Counted from the stretch's first letter, positions 10,021 to 23,279 are shown. The stretch is 64,000 bases of DNA from Anadara kagoshimensis (GCA_021292105.1 CM037874.1:17747655-17811654), one strand, 5' to 3'. A program made the numbers and translations. The notes: generated by a model from the letters alone, not told the origin.

Positions 10021-11950
10021 AAACATGGACACAGTACATTTGAGCGAAAAAAAAAAAACAAACTACTAGTGGACATTTGAGCGGCAGATTTTAGTGGACA
10101 TTTGAGCGACAATTTTAGTGGACATTTGAGCGACAGATTTTAGTGGACATTTGAGCGACAGATTTTGAATTTTACTTGTTTTTTATGATGGACATTTGAG
10201 CGAAACTGTTAACCTAATAATCTGTGCACTTGGTTAGTAATGATATCAGTTATTCAGTTCTAGCCTGACCGTCAGTAAACCAAGATGGATATGCGAATTG
10301 GTTGAAAACAAACAAATGTCGAAAGAGTATTTTATGGGATGGGTACCGCTGTATAATTGAAGTTGAATAGAAGTCTAGTAAAATAGCTTGAAGATGTGCT
10401 TCTAAGGGGAGTTTTAGGAAACGACGGATTCTGTCTAGCAATCAGCAAATTCAGTACATTTTCTGTCGTCAGATGCATTGTGGCATGTAGTCTTCATAAT
10501 CAGCATAAGACGCAGAAAAGCAATACCAAATAATGACTTTAGCCAGTTTCATTCTTCAGACTGCGGATTTTTATATTCGGTATTTAGTCCGATTTTCTGA
10601 ATTTTCTGAGCAAGATGGAGTTTGCATCACTTAAAACATTGTTATGGCGTATTGCTTTGTCTTTGTATGTTTATTAACTAGCCTAATCGCCAGTTTGTTC
10701 CTGTAAGTATCCACTAAGTTGATACAACTGTACATTAACTAACCAAATGGACAGTAAGAATGTACAGCTAGATTAACTTATTAGACAGTTACAGATGAAC
10801 TGATCATTAATCCGAAACAGCTAAAGTGTCAAATAGCAACAGAAAAACAGAACAGAAACTAAAATTAAAATGGTAGATTGTCACATTTATGTCACATTTC
10901 ACTGTTTTAACATCATACTGAATAGTCACTGTTAACTCATGACTTGTGCATTATTTTATTGTTCTTTAAATTCCAGAAGAACTCCCTTCACAGACTTATT
11001 TCACTTTTGGATTTAGAAATCAAATAGTGTCTTCACTTAAACTTTCCACCATTGCAGAAACATTCACTGTTTCACTTTGTACTACATGTGGCTTAACTTT
11101 TAACTCCAACATTAAGAGATTCGCATAGTGAAATATTCCTTACATTTATAAAAAATAAATAAAACACATCTATATTACGGTCGTGCGGCATCAGCCCGAT
11201 GCTCTGTTGTTTTAGCAATATTTTGTTTATTTAAACCTGTATTTAAAACTTTAGTTGCTCTTGTTGTACACAGTAATAAGTATAAAATCAAAGAATCCAG
11301 CATTTTCACATACATTAGAATCATATTTTTAATACATCCGTAATTATAATTTGAATAGGTACGCAACCCAGATCGAGATAAAAAGAGCCTTCACTATTTG
11401 ATGACATTTTTTAAATTGATATGAGCAGATGTAATATTTAGTTATCTTGTCAGTACAACTCACACGATTCATGAGTTTTACTTCACTCTGTATGACGAAT
11501 ACTCTTCACTGTTACCTACCATCCAATAAGTTGTGAATTGTGATCCCCATTAATTATAACATGTAGACCAAAATGATGGTCACTTCAACTGTCCATTATT
11601 AAATGAATGAGGATTTAAAGCTTATTTTATTTACACAAAGAAGTACAATGTTTTAAGTTAGAGAGAAGCCTCAATCTGTTCATTCTGAATGAACATGTAC
11701 AGTTTTCGGCTTCTCTCTATAACTTAATGGTTGTATGTCAGGAAAGAATTCTTATAAGAAACCTTATTTTTATAAGAAAAAAAAACTGTCGCTCAAATGT
11801 CTACCATATATTTGGTATTTCGCTCAATTGGTTAAAATTCTGTCGCTCAAATGTCTATCATATATTTGGAATTTCGCCCAAATGGGTTAAAATTCTGTCG
11901 CTAAAATGTCCATTACTTCGTCGCTCAAGCGATGTCCAACGCCGACAAAT
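10020..11950. mobile_element. Candidate DNA element bounded by inverted arrays of GGACATTTGAGCGACA
   Basis: The left end (10035-10207) holds about six direct copies of GGACATTTGAGCGACAGATTTTA-like units. The right end (11785-11935) holds the reverse complement (CTGTCGCTCAAATGTC) several times. The roughly 1.6 kb between has no transposase frame. Subterminal tandem motifs in inverted orientation suggest a non-autonomous DNA transposon; its superfamily is unknown. A related single end lies at 18115-18270. Confidence 0.6.
11654..11726. repeat. Inverted repeat / hairpin
   Basis: TAAGTTAGAGAGAAGCC pairs with GGCTTCTCTCTATAACTTA, and the loop contains a second small inverted repeat GTTCATTCTGAATGAAC. 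It lies inside the candidate element, near its right array. Confidence 0.75.
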
Positions 11951-13206
11951 GTTACATGTATAATTATGCTTATGACCTTCGATTACCCATCACTTTTAAT
12001 ACTAATATCGACTTTTTGTAATAGTACTAGCTATGTAAATGCTATATCGTAATAAAAATAATATCAATGACTAAGAATCCGAAATTACCACTTTAAAATG
12101 AAGTTGGCCTGGCATCAAATTTCCGATACACATTGAATTGTACACTGTGATAAATCTGTGTATGCATGGTTAATTGATTATACAGAAAAACCTGCTTTAT
12201 GCAAGACTGATAATACTTTGACCCTCAGATACGCGTATTCCATTATAGCTCCGTCACATATCAATTTCATTTTAAAAGAAATAGCATACAACTTTTTCAT
12301 TTTTAATGTATTGAATGATAACAAAAAAAAAACAAAAAAACAAAAAAACAAAACAAAAAAACAAAAAAACCGTACATGTATATGGCTGCCCTGAGAAATC
12401 TTTCGTTGACATTCATAATTTGTTTTTAGTCTTTCAGAATATAAAAAGAAATTAATGGGTCGGACTTCTACATATTTTCCCATAATATTGAATTTCAGTA
12501 CATGTGTACTAAAATCAGTAACAGTAAGTGATGTCGACAATGGTTACGGAAAATTACGGGTACTGAGTAGGCTTAGTATGACAATGTTCTGCTATATCAT
12601 CATTAAACGATATCATTGATCCAGAACGCTTAATGATGATTTAGAAGTGATTAATCCGACATTAAAATCAAATGGTCAAAAACGGTTCTACCAAAGTTCA
12701 TTCAATATTGAGACATTCATACCAATCTGCATACAACCTCACTCCGATTTAGTCATAAATCGAACATTTTCTTTAGAAACCATATGTCATTGTAATTTTG
12801 TCGTAAGCTGTACAAATATTCCTGAAATATTATAATGCATTTTTGATTCGAATTTAAATAAATCATGAGAAAATATAACTAGTTTATTGTAATTTTGTCA
12901 AGAATAATTGAAGGCGATTTAGTAAATGAGTTATAGTTACCAGTTGCATCAGCATTGATGCAGCTATTGTACAAATGTCTCAATTCAGTGAAACATTAAT
13001 ATAAATTTAATAGAATTAAAGAATCTAAAAACAGTTTGTAAGAAATATGCTTCTAAAATAAATGTTTTGCAGTTTAGTATCAAGGAAAACACTTTTATCA
13101 CGCGCACGAATCCAAGAAATTGCTATAGAGCAATTAAAATATATTGTCATATACTATTTTTTAATGTATTTTATGATGAAATTAAAAAAAGATATATGAC
13201 ACATGT
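11951..13206. other. Non-coding stretch with an A/C-rich low-complexity tract
   Basis: No gene seen. A run of A's interrupted by single C's occupies about 12321-12370. Open frames across it are low-complexity artefacts. Confidence 0.5.
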
Positions 13207-13263
13207 ATACACAGCCAAATTTTGTTCACGCGAATTTCATATGAACAGAATTTGGCTGTGTAT
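13207..13263. repeat. Short near-perfect hairpin
   Basis: ATACACAGCCAAATTTTGTTCA pairs with TGAACAGAATTTGGCTGTGTAT (one mismatch in 22) around a 13-base loop. It could be a small foldback element or an RNA hairpin; no evidence of transcription is visible. Confidence 0.7.
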
Positions 13264-13499
13264 GTATTAAACGCCTTTTATCTAGAATGATAATTTTGCG
13301 AAGTTTTACTATCTTTGTTGAAACAATTTAATTTCTATTATGAATATGCATTTAATTTGAATTGTTGCAACGCTTTCACGTGTTTCTTTTGAAAATTTAA
13401 TTTCGATACAGAATCTTTACAAGTTAAAAGCGTTTTAATGTTGCATGATGAATTTACTTTCATTTACTTTCATTTACTTTACTTTATTAAGATTACAGC

Positions 13500-13878
<379 letters not shown>

Positions 13879-13983
13879 GCACATAATCTATAGCTAAGAA
13901 ACAGACGTTTATCAAGCTTCGGTTTACATCTCGCCTGAGAGTGTACTTGCCCTGTAAATGTTTTAAAAATACATTGTACTATG

Positions 13984-14951
13984 ATTGGCAAACAGCATGA
14001 CCTGTCCGTTTGACCTTTAATTTCAATATCCATTATGGACGAATACATTAATGCAGTGTGGAGTGAGTGAGTGAATTATTGTTTAAAGCCGCATCAGCAA
14101 TATTGCAGCTATTCGCGGCTAGAAAAAGTAAAAGATACAGTAGTATCAATAGCACAAACTATTAAAATGAAAGCTAAGAATAACCAAGAAAACAATTATA
14201 TTTTACTATACAAGTTAATTTCCCGAAGGAAGTTTAAAATTTGATGTCCACTGACATTACTAAAAAGATCTTGCATTGATATTGCTGAATAAAAATTATC
14301 CCTTGTAGGTGCAAAGTCAACACAATCCAGCAAAATGTGCTGAACAGATTGTTGACCTTGACATGGGACACACTGAGGAGGTTGTTCTCCTTTTAATATA
14401 AATGAATGTGTAAAATAGCTATGGCCGATTCTACAGCGCCGAAGAACAATACTTTCAATCCTATTGTACTGGGATAAAGGTGTAAATCCCAGACAAGGCT
14501 GAATTGAAAATAATTTATGTTATGACTTGACCATTGATCATTTATATAATTGCATACCAGTATGTGGAATTAAGCAAGACGTTACATTTTAAGACAATGC
14601 TGCTTTAGCAGCTGAATCGGCTTTTGCGTTGCCTTTAATGCCAACATGGCTAGGCAACCAACAATAATGTATTATTTTATCTAAATCTGAAACTGCATAT
14701 GTTACTGAACTATGCAATTCCAGAATTTCACAAATGAGAGGGTGATCAAACTTTCTGCTCTTTATTGCCCGAAGGACAGTGTGGACACTGGGTTTCTATT
14801 TCGTCTACTTAAAGAGAAAAAGAAAACAAGTTCATTGTGTATGTATCAACTGTGAATCCTAACACTACCCATGTATTGGTGGGGTCTTCCTATATGAATA
14901 TTCCTAACAAAAGGTCAAACGAACAGGTCAAATTGTTTGTTTCTACCAATA
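13984..14951. mobile_element. MITE family B copy 1, interrupted by a LINE
   Basis: Left end ATTGGCAAACAGCATGACCTGTCCGTTTGACCTTT and right end AAAGGTCAAACGAACAGGTCAAATTGTTTG are inverted copies. The same ends bound elements of about 240-248 bp at 25863-26110 and 34628-34867. Here the interior is split by the LINE at 14063-14776. Confidence 0.8.
14063..14776 (-). pseudogene. 5'-truncated LINE insertion with RNase H and zinc-knuckle remnant
   Basis: Minus-strand reading gives WLPSHVGIKGNAKADSAAKA, the C-terminal part of an RNase H domain as in I/Nimbus-type non-LTR elements, then RRCRIGHSYFTHSFILKGE and the zinc motif C-V-P-C..H-I-L-L-D-C, ending in TAA. At least three in-frame stops separate the parts, so it is dead. 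The 3' end has a short GAGT tail. The 9-bp sequence CAGTGTGGA occurs at 14054-14062 and 14777-14785 and looks like the target-site duplication. Confidence 0.85.
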
Positions 14952-15153
14952 CATACCCGTATTTTTGACAGTTCCACTTGTTATTGCATTCAGTGATAAA
15001 CACAGGGTAATGGTAATCAAGAACATGCTAAAGCTCAAAGTCTGGAAAAAAGAGAAGAAAAAAACCAATATCACCCGTTATGATTCGAAAACATTCATAA
15101 ATACACAAAAATACATACATAAGGAATTGGAGCTCAACAAAATCAATACGAGA

Positions 15154-15154
15154 G

Positions 15155-15204
<50 letters not shown>
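15154..15204. repeat. (AC)n-(AG)n compound microsatellite
   Basis: AC run followed directly by an AG run. Confidence 0.95.
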
Positions 15205-15210
<6 letters not shown>

Positions 15211-15532
15211 TTATTCTGTAGATAATGAAATGGACAAATAATAAATTCGTCTTGATTGGCAAACTGTGAGCAATAGTAGCGTAAATGTGACCAAACATAT
15301 TAATACAAAAGTGTGGAGAATATGTCAGTTTAATCATGTCATATAAATGTAGAGATTCTAATTCCGAGACGAAGATAGAAAAATCTCAGACCTATAAAAA
15401 TGGAAATACGAACGACGGTTTAATTGTATTTTGTTGTCAGGTTTCCATAATGAATCATACAACAATAATTAGTGTAGTCACTGCGGTCTGATAAAATTAT
15501 ACTTATAATTTTGTAATTCAAATTATGAAAAT

Positions 15533-15538
<6 letters not shown>

Positions 15539-15583
<45 letters not shown>
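15539..15583. repeat. (CT)n microsatellite
   Basis: Uninterrupted CT run. Confidence 0.95.
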
Positions 15584-15586
<3 letters not shown>

Positions 15587-15795
15587 TTCTTCAAAAGTTA
15601 TAAAAGTAGAAAAGACCCTCTCATTGTATTCCGTGCTTCATTTTTTAAATATGACTTTTATGATTATGACAAATTTAAGATATGAGATCAAATAATGATG
15701 GAAAATATCAGTCAATTTTCGTTTATTATTTCCTAGTGTGAATGTAACAGATGTACATTTGCCATTTTCTCAATCTAGACACTATTTTGTATCAT

Positions 15796-15800
<5 letters not shown>

Positions 15801-15841
<41 letters not shown>
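15801..15841. repeat. (GA)n microsatellite
   Basis: Uninterrupted GA run, complementary to the CT run about 220 bp upstream. Confidence 0.95.
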
Positions 15842-15843
<2 letters not shown>

Positions 15844-16338
15844 AGTTTCTATATTTTTCTACTATTATTACTCTTAAAGGACCTAGTAGAGAAAGAAAAA
15901 GAAACGTTTTAACTTTAAATGGTTCCAATTTAAAAAAAAAAAATTCCTGTTTTCTGAAAAAAATATTAAGTTGTAGTATGAATATATTTGAAATATAAAT
16001 TCATTATTCTTTCTTTTAATAGAATCATAACCAGAATTCACGTTGTCTATACACAATAATGCCATAAATTAATTGTTTTACACGAAAACGGGAAAACGAA
16101 TTTGTTGCAGGTTCATTAACGCTTATTTTCTCTGATAGAACAGCGAAGTCTCACAAATGCGATATTTTAATGCTGTTAAATTTTCTAAAAGCTCCAAAGT
16201 ACTAAAATTAAATCAATCCATATCACCACAAAAATACAAAAAAAGAACGAATGCGTCAAATTCTACAACAATGTAAATGTTCAATAGTTGTTTTATTATC
16301 AGAAATTTTAAATATAATAATAGTTTACTTAACAAAAT

Positions 16339-16339
<1 letters not shown>

Positions 16340-16404
<65 letters not shown>

Positions 16405-16470
16405 CTACAATTCCCCCCCCCCCCGATCATCTCTCTATCTTATGTTCAATAATAATAATAATAATAATAA
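16340..16470. repeat. (ATC)n, C12 and (AAT)n low-complexity cluster
   Basis: An ATC/CAT run at 16340-16401, twelve C's at 16413-16424 and an AAT run at about 16448-16470. A poly-His or poly-Ser frame across the cluster is an artefact. Confidence 0.95.
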
Positions 16471-16499
16471 TTATTATTAATATTATTATAATATTTTAA

Positions 16500-17519
16500 A
16501 GGTTTAGATAATCATTTAATTCAATATTTTTATCGTAGCAAGCCACAGATTTTATTTTGATTAAACTTGAAAAACAAACTTAAGTCACATATCATGAACA
16601 ATGAAGACGGGAAGAGATAATCGCAGACACACTGTCACACATTAATTATTACACGTTTAAAACTGATTTTATCATTACAGATTGAAAATCTTCATACACT
16701 TTAATGGTTGAAAACATCGTTCTGCTAAAGCGTGGTGTTTTCCAGCAAAAATATTTTCTTTTTTCTTGGAAAACATAAATTTTCACACATTTTTATATTT
16801 TTTCTCCAAAATTAAAAAAAAACAACCTAAAATTTTATTTAGGAAAAAACAAATTCTCCTGCTTACATTTAGACCATAATTTTAAGATATCGCTTTCAAA
16901 TACTACAAAAAGTCCGATACAGAAGTATTAAAATTATATGACTGAAATTTGACATGTATATAAATTTGTACAGAAGTTACATGTTGTAGACGACAGTAAA
17001 GTATTCTTTTAATATACATGTAAACTAAATGTACAATATAGATTCTATGTTAAGCATAACATTTGCCTTTTTAACTAAAAAAATTAAGCACTTACCTCTG
17101 TCAGGGAAAATATTCTTCTTCAAAAACGAAATGACATCTTCACTTATTTTGGGTTGACTGTGACAATCCTATAGACCACGTTTATGGGATTTCAAAGACA
17201 CTGTATTTTGTATTGTCTATCAATCAGAACTGACCAATCACAGCTTGATCTGGTTACCTGGGTAATTCACAGTTTGTGGGAGCGTGTTAATTTTCATTTG
17301 TCGTCATTTGAGGATGAATTTACTTGAATTCGTGTAACTTTCATTATTTTTATACGTGTAGAAGGTAGGTATTGTCTCAGTAATATATTGTATAACATTC
17401 AAATGAGCTCTAGGTGCCTATGTTCGTTTCTACACGTTGCATTTGCGTAGATTTCAATATAGTATAACTATTATTATAGTTATCAGTATTATTATTAATA
17501 ACACAAATTCATATCAATA

Positions 17520-17520
<1 letters not shown>
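16500..17520. other. Non-coding; possible minus-strand splice donor
   Basis: No ORF. On the minus strand CCCTGACAGAG/GTAAGTGC (donor at about 17095-17100) is a strong 5' splice-site match with a purine-rich exon-like stretch before it. It could end a 5' UTR exon of the neuropeptide gene; speculative. Confidence 0.3.
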
Positions 17521-17522
<2 letters not shown>

Positions 17523-17553
<31 letters not shown>

Positions 17554-17577
17554 TGAAACAAACAAACAAACAAACAA

Positions 17578-17608
<31 letters not shown>

Positions 17609-17611
17609 ATC
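17523..17611. repeat. (AAT)n, (AAAC)n and (AAAT)n microsatellite cluster
   Basis: Three A-rich simple repeats in a row. Confidence 0.95.
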
Positions 17612-18114
17612 AGGATTTAAAAAGTTTTATATCCTGCCATGTATGACCAACTAGACGCTACAAAAATACCGTGAAATTTACATATTTTGTCAATAAAATC
17701 ACATAAATATAGTCCTTAATTAAATCAGATCAGGATTTTAAAAAATAACATGTAGCAATAACAAAAATTAAATGCAGAAAAATAAAAAAAAACTTCATAA
17801 TTTTTTGGAAAAATAAATTCCAGCTAAGTAGAGAAAATGGCATTTTGACCACAAAGGTAACGATTTGTACACAGTATGCAAATTAATTGTTACAGGGAGT
17901 ACAATGTGGTTAAGTATCGTTGGTTCAATGCAAAGTCAAAAATTAAAAAAAAATATTCTTTTGAAACTCAAAACAGCATACAAAAGGTAAAAACTATTGT
18001 ACTCCGTCGTTTTTTATTCAGATTTCAGGTTGATGCTGCTCTTGCCATGTATCTTATCAACACAACCTGGTTTATGGGTAGGGTTTGATGATCATTGTCA
18101 CCTGTTAATTTTCG

Positions 18115-18270
18115 GAAACGACGTTGGACATTTAAGCACACGCACTGGACAAAAATGCGAGAAAAAACGTTTGAGCGACGAAGTAATGGACACTTGAGCG
18201 ACAGAATTTTAACCCACTTGAGCGAAATTCCAAATACATGGTTGACATTTGAGCGACATTTTTCTTAACC
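18115..18270. mobile_element. Solo end of the GAGCGACA-array element
   Basis: GACGAAGTAATGGACACTTGAGCGACAGAATTTTAACCC..GAGCGAAATTCCAAATA matches the reverse complement of 11785-11950 over most of its length. No partner end is seen nearby. Confidence 0.7.
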
Positions 18271-18412
18271 TTTTCTGTTAGTCAGACTAAAATCTGTTGT
18301 CCTCTGCTCACCCTCTCTCTACTAAACCCACACCTTCCATTGTTTATCAACTAAGCCGGTGGAAGAGGTAATAATTGTCCCCAGACCAACGGCTAGAGCA
18401 TCTCTCTATCTT

Positions 18413-18415
<3 letters not shown>

Positions 18416-18448
<33 letters not shown>
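18416..18448. repeat. (CT)n microsatellite
   Basis: CT run. Confidence 0.95.
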
Positions 18449-18834
18449 GGACAAATCACGTCCGAGTACATCAGAACAAATAATTAACCCTCTATGTATA
18501 TATAATCGCGAATCGATTTGTGTATATGCGCATTATCGAACAGAACATCAAATAAATCTGTCTACTCTGTCCCTTCTCGTTTAATTGTAACATGAAATGC
18601 CTGTTTATGTAACCATGTATATTGGAATTGAAGCAGTATCTTCAGCTTGGCTAATCCCCAAACAGTAAAAGAGATTTACTTTTCATGTTTAAGAAATGAG
18701 ATGATATTTTTATAACTGCATGTTATGATCAAACTTTACGTTGTTATAGCTATTTGTACTGTGATTTGATGAGACATATTCTTTATTGAATTAGTGACGG
18801 TGTAATGAGTTAAAACATTTATTGTATGAACGCT

Positions 18835-18835
<1 letters not shown>

Positions 18836-18919
<84 letters not shown>
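18836..18919. repeat. (CA)n-(GA)n compound microsatellite
   Basis: CA run then GA run, as at 15154-15204. Confidence 0.95.
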
Positions 18920-18923
<4 letters not shown>

Positions 18924-19439
18924 AATTGTCTTCAATCGTTACAGATAAATGAATACAGATTCTGCATATTCCAATAAACATCCAACAAATGAAAAGAACA
19001 CAAACTGATAACATTGATGGCTTTGAACGAGTGCCATATCTTTCATGTCTTATATACATGTATATATCTTACATTAGGTAAAAAATAATGCCAACATTAC
19101 AAAACATCTGTAAATCTGGTAACTTTGATTAAATAAACATCCGCCATTTTAAATTATATGTGTAGAAATTTTGACTTTAAGAGTCCTATGGTAATAAATA
19201 AATAAATAAATAAAATAAAGGAGAGAGCTCAATTTAACTGCAATAATTATTGTTATATTGAGAAAACATTTTTTTCATGATTTGGCAGATTTTATAGAAT
19301 AGATTGAATGGGAGTAGAATATATATTATCAATAAAAGAATTGCATTTTCTAAAATTTGTGAATTCCATAGAGGTCAATTCTACTTTTATTTCAAGGGAC
19401 CTGATTTGGTACGGAGCTCGCGAAGGGACATTGAAAAAA

Positions 19440-19700
19440 TACATGTTTGCGTTCCCATATAATGAAAATTCGTTCTCATGTAAAAGTTATGCGTTCTCAC
19501 GTAGTAGTATTGCGTCTTTTTGCAATGATATTTTATCTCCATGCAATAGTAATTCGCACCCACGCAAAAGTATCTCGTTCTTACGCAATATTGTTTCGTT
19601 CTAACCCAATAGTATCTCGTTCCCGCGCAATGTTATTTCTTTCTCAAGGATTAGTATTTTGTTCCCGTGCAAAGGTATCTCGTTTGAACGCAATGCCATG
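19440..19700 (+). repeat. Degenerate 24-bp minisatellite
   Basis: About ten diverged units of the type CGTTCTCACGCAATAGTATCT follow each other with a period near 24 bases. Because 24 is a multiple of three the array leaves open frames, but the translation (RSxAxVx repeats) has no start context or flanking exon signals, so I treat it as non-coding. Confidence 0.75.
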
Positions 19701-19761
19701 TTACATTGCAAACAAAACTCTAATCAGTGACTTATGTGTTTTCATATGGTAACGGTAGACG

Positions 19762-20056
<295 letters not shown>

Positions 20057-20765
20057 TTTTTATTAAAGTGACTTGTGCATAACATCTAATACAAATGTCA
20101 TAAACAATAATACATTATATTACACCTGGCCCATTGGGCCTATAAGTCACTATTCATTCTATGGACATCAAATTTATAAATTTACAAATACATGGATTGG
20201 TTGGTAATATTTACAGGTTAGGGTTTTTCATCACTGCCTCTCGTCTTTTTGTGAAACATCTCACTAAATATTTAGATAGTTTTCTGGGTTTTGTGTTTAA
20301 AATGGAGGTAAATGTCTCATTCATGTTGTTATTAATTATTTCAGGGAACAGTTCATTTCGGATATTACGATATAAGTCGCATTGAAGCAGAAAATGGATC
20401 TCTGATTCAACCTCGTTTTGGTTGCAGAATTTGTGGGGCTTCACCAATATAACGTCCAGTTTCTAAGCGTAATGGAAGAATCCCACATCGAAACTGTGCT
20501 AAGTGCGACCTTTCACTTTTGTTCAAATTCAATAAGACATACTGTTCTTGGTTGAATTCAGTTTTAAATGTAACATATGTACGAAGCTTGGAAACGTGTT
20601 GTATGTCTCTTTTCCATAAGTCACTGAAGTATCCGATAACTTTTTCTTCTGCCAAATCAATATCGATAACTGATTTGTTCTGAAAATAATGTAACAAATT
20701 TAATCTTGATAATATATTTTTGAGGTCACTACACCAATTATTTTTGCATTTGTCAAAATCCACGT
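20057..20765 (-). pseudogene. LINE 3' fragment, C-terminal polyprotein remnant
   Basis: Minus-strand frames read IQHVSKLRTYVTFKTEFNQE, LAQFRCGILPLRLETGRYIG and, after a frameshift near 20445, HKFCNQNEVESEIHFLLQCD. The R-x-G-x-L-P-L...C..(N/Q)..E.E.E.HFLL.C pattern is the zinc-binding tail that follows the reverse transcriptase in many non-LTR elements. The 5' end is truncated; the tail is the adjoining (TTAC)n array. Confidence 0.8.
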
Positions 20766-21055
20766 ATATTTATTTCGCGGGCTTCGTAGAAACTTTATTT
20801 GTTTTTATATGAAAACACTTGGTCTTGCCGCCATTTTGCCATGGTCATGGAAAACTCCAACGGTAATATGTATTTCTTCACCATAGAGATGTTTCTTTTT
20901 ACTTACAGAGGAGTGCCGTTGTAAAATTATCAACTTTCCTGAGCAGCTGTTTTTACAAATTGAAAAAAAAGCAAATAATGTTACCGAGTAAAATGTCCAA
21001 TTCTTTCATTTGTCTATAACAAGAAGAAATGAAAAACCATTGATTATATTGGAAG

Positions 21056-21372
21056 AATGCAGCTCAGTTGATATAGCGTCGGACTATAGTTCATAGGTTC
21101 GGATCCCGAGGGGGGTGTGTTGTGACCTCAAGTAAGTTACTTCAAATCACATTGCTTTTGATTTACCCGGTGTCATCAGATTATGGACGGGTAAGACAGT
21201 CACCTCTGAGCTAGCCCCTAAACATGTGCGCTTGTACAAAACAGACACACGCTTCACTTCCAGTCATGGTCACACAAAATATATCGTATTGCGACCTGAC
21301 TGACACTAGCACCATTCTGCAAAATTTAAGAATGCGCCCGTCTAATGCTTAATAAAGGTGACTTACATACAT
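21056..21372 (+). mobile_element. tRNA-derived SINE, family 2
   Basis: tRNA-like head with A-box CAGTTGATATAGCGTCGG (21065-21082) and B-box AGGTTCGGATCCC (21095-21107), and an unrelated body ending AATAAAGGTGACTTACATACATGC. The body differs from SINE family 1. Confidence 0.75.
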
Positions 21373-22080
21373 GCATATGTTGTGTATATAATATGAAAAA
21401 GGTTTCAGACGAGAACCACCTTTAACTAGTATGTCATGTGTTACTTTTGAACTTTTATGAAATAATACATTCAAAAGTAGCACTGACTAGGATAATCTAT
21501 AACGAGTTTCAGACGGAGATAAGGAAATTCTAGTCGAGTTGTCAGATATTTTTTTTTATCTCAAACGAGGCTCCGACTACAAATTTTGAAATGAGTAATC
21601 GATTATTTTTTTCGCATATATATTCTAATTGTAGCCTAAAGGCATTCAAAGCAAAGATTTTGCTAGCGGATGGATACATGTAATACGTAATGTTGTAACG
21701 TCACGTCAATAATAACGTGTCGCTCAGAAAAAATTATGGAAAAAATATCCTATCCCTTGAGATTAATCTGTTACATATGGGAGAAAATTGTGTCCAGCAT
21801 ATCGTTAAATACGTTCAGAAGTGTTACCAAAATATTTTAATAGGACCATCATTATATAAATGTTTGTTATTGAAATTATCAATATTGCCTTCATTCAGCT
21901 TAGACCCAGAGAACAGAGCCTTTGCTAATTGTTTTGCTTTGCTTTTATGCTTACACGACCTCTATATTTGTTCTGTGATTGGCCGCTATCATTTTTGTTA
22001 TGTTTATGTGTAGGGCTATGAACTCGTTTTTCCTTTTGTTAATAAATTTTGTTAGATAGACAATGTTGCTTTTGAATTTC
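21373..22080. other. Non-coding, unrecognised
   Basis: A plus-strand open frame of 98 codons (21717-22013) shows no known motif, splice context or composition shift. No support for a gene. Confidence 0.4.
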
Positions 22081-22082
22081 CG

Positions 22083-22165
22083 CCGATCAGACTTCAAAGT
22101 CAGATGATCAGACTTCAAAGTCAGATGATCAGACTTCAAAGTCAGATGATCAAACTTCAAAATCA
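22083..22165. repeat. 21-bp tandem repeat with palindromic unit
   Basis: GATCAGACTTCAAAGTCAGAT is repeated about four times, the last copy diverged. Each unit contains the inverted core GACTT/AAGTC. Direct, gap-free repeats without spacers, so not a CRISPR array. Confidence 0.9.
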
Positions 22166-22169
22166 TCAC

Positions 22170-23234
22170 ATTGCATCTTTTTGAACACCTTTACACCGTT
22201 CAATTATCTCTATGAATATTGACGAAAGAGTTATGCTTATTACTCTGTGACGTCAATGAAATGAAAAATACAAAGCTATATTAATAGCTAGTGACGCCAT
22301 AGATAGATCGTATATATTCATACATAGTCATGTGATCATTGACATTTACAATGTATATAAAGAAAGCATTGGAATATAAAAAACGTGATCACTCGAATTT
22401 ATCTATTATCAACTTTCCTTTTTTATATACATCAACATACTTACTTTTTTCCAAACATGAATTGCTTATCCTTACGGAGCACACGGCCTCACTTCAATGT
22501 TAAGTTCAGACGTGTTACTTAAATTTACCCGATTTTGGAATTATGATTTGAACATAATATTACATTGGTATGTTTATTTTTGAAGTAGATGGAGCCCGTG
22601 TGTATAAAATACATACCACGTACGTGATTCTTTCTTACGTTCGTGGGAAACTCTGCTTCTTACTTTTACATATAAATACCAAATCGTAAATTCTCACAAC
22701 AATGCATTTTAAGAGAAAACGTCAAATTACATCGCGTTAAACGAACATACATATGTTATAGTTTTTTTCCAAATTCTGTAAATTAAACGCGTGATTTGTT
22801 CCAAACAGATTATGCAACATTGTTAAGTCAGTTGACAGAGATTTTTAATCCAAACCAGTTTAAATAGTTGCATTCAATATCGTAGAAAAATCTATTAGCT
22901 TCAAAACAGAAAATGTCTGTAGAATGGTTTGTTTTTGTAATTACAGAATAAAAAACTTAGGGAATGATGTCAACCGGAAAATTCGCCAATCACTGAATGA
23001 TCAACCGTCTCATTACTATGCTTAGGTTATCATCGCACAAACTGTGTATTTAAGTGTTGTCCTGTAAATGTCTCATTTGAATAAGAGTTTTATTCTGAAT
23101 AAACATGCTCTCTCTCTTCTTAATCTTCAGATTTGAAACAAAACATTATTATGTGCATTATTAAAGATGGCCGTTGAAGCTATATGCGCCATTTATAGGA
23201 AAAAGTGCAAAATCGTGAATTTATTTGTTTATTG

Positions 23235-23279
<45 letters not shown>

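Noticed and set aside
16251..16499. Poly-His / poly-Ser ORFs
   Set aside because: They arise from the (ATC)n microsatellite.
22083..22165. CRISPR-like short repeats
   Set aside because: The units are contiguous direct repeats without spacers, in an animal genome.
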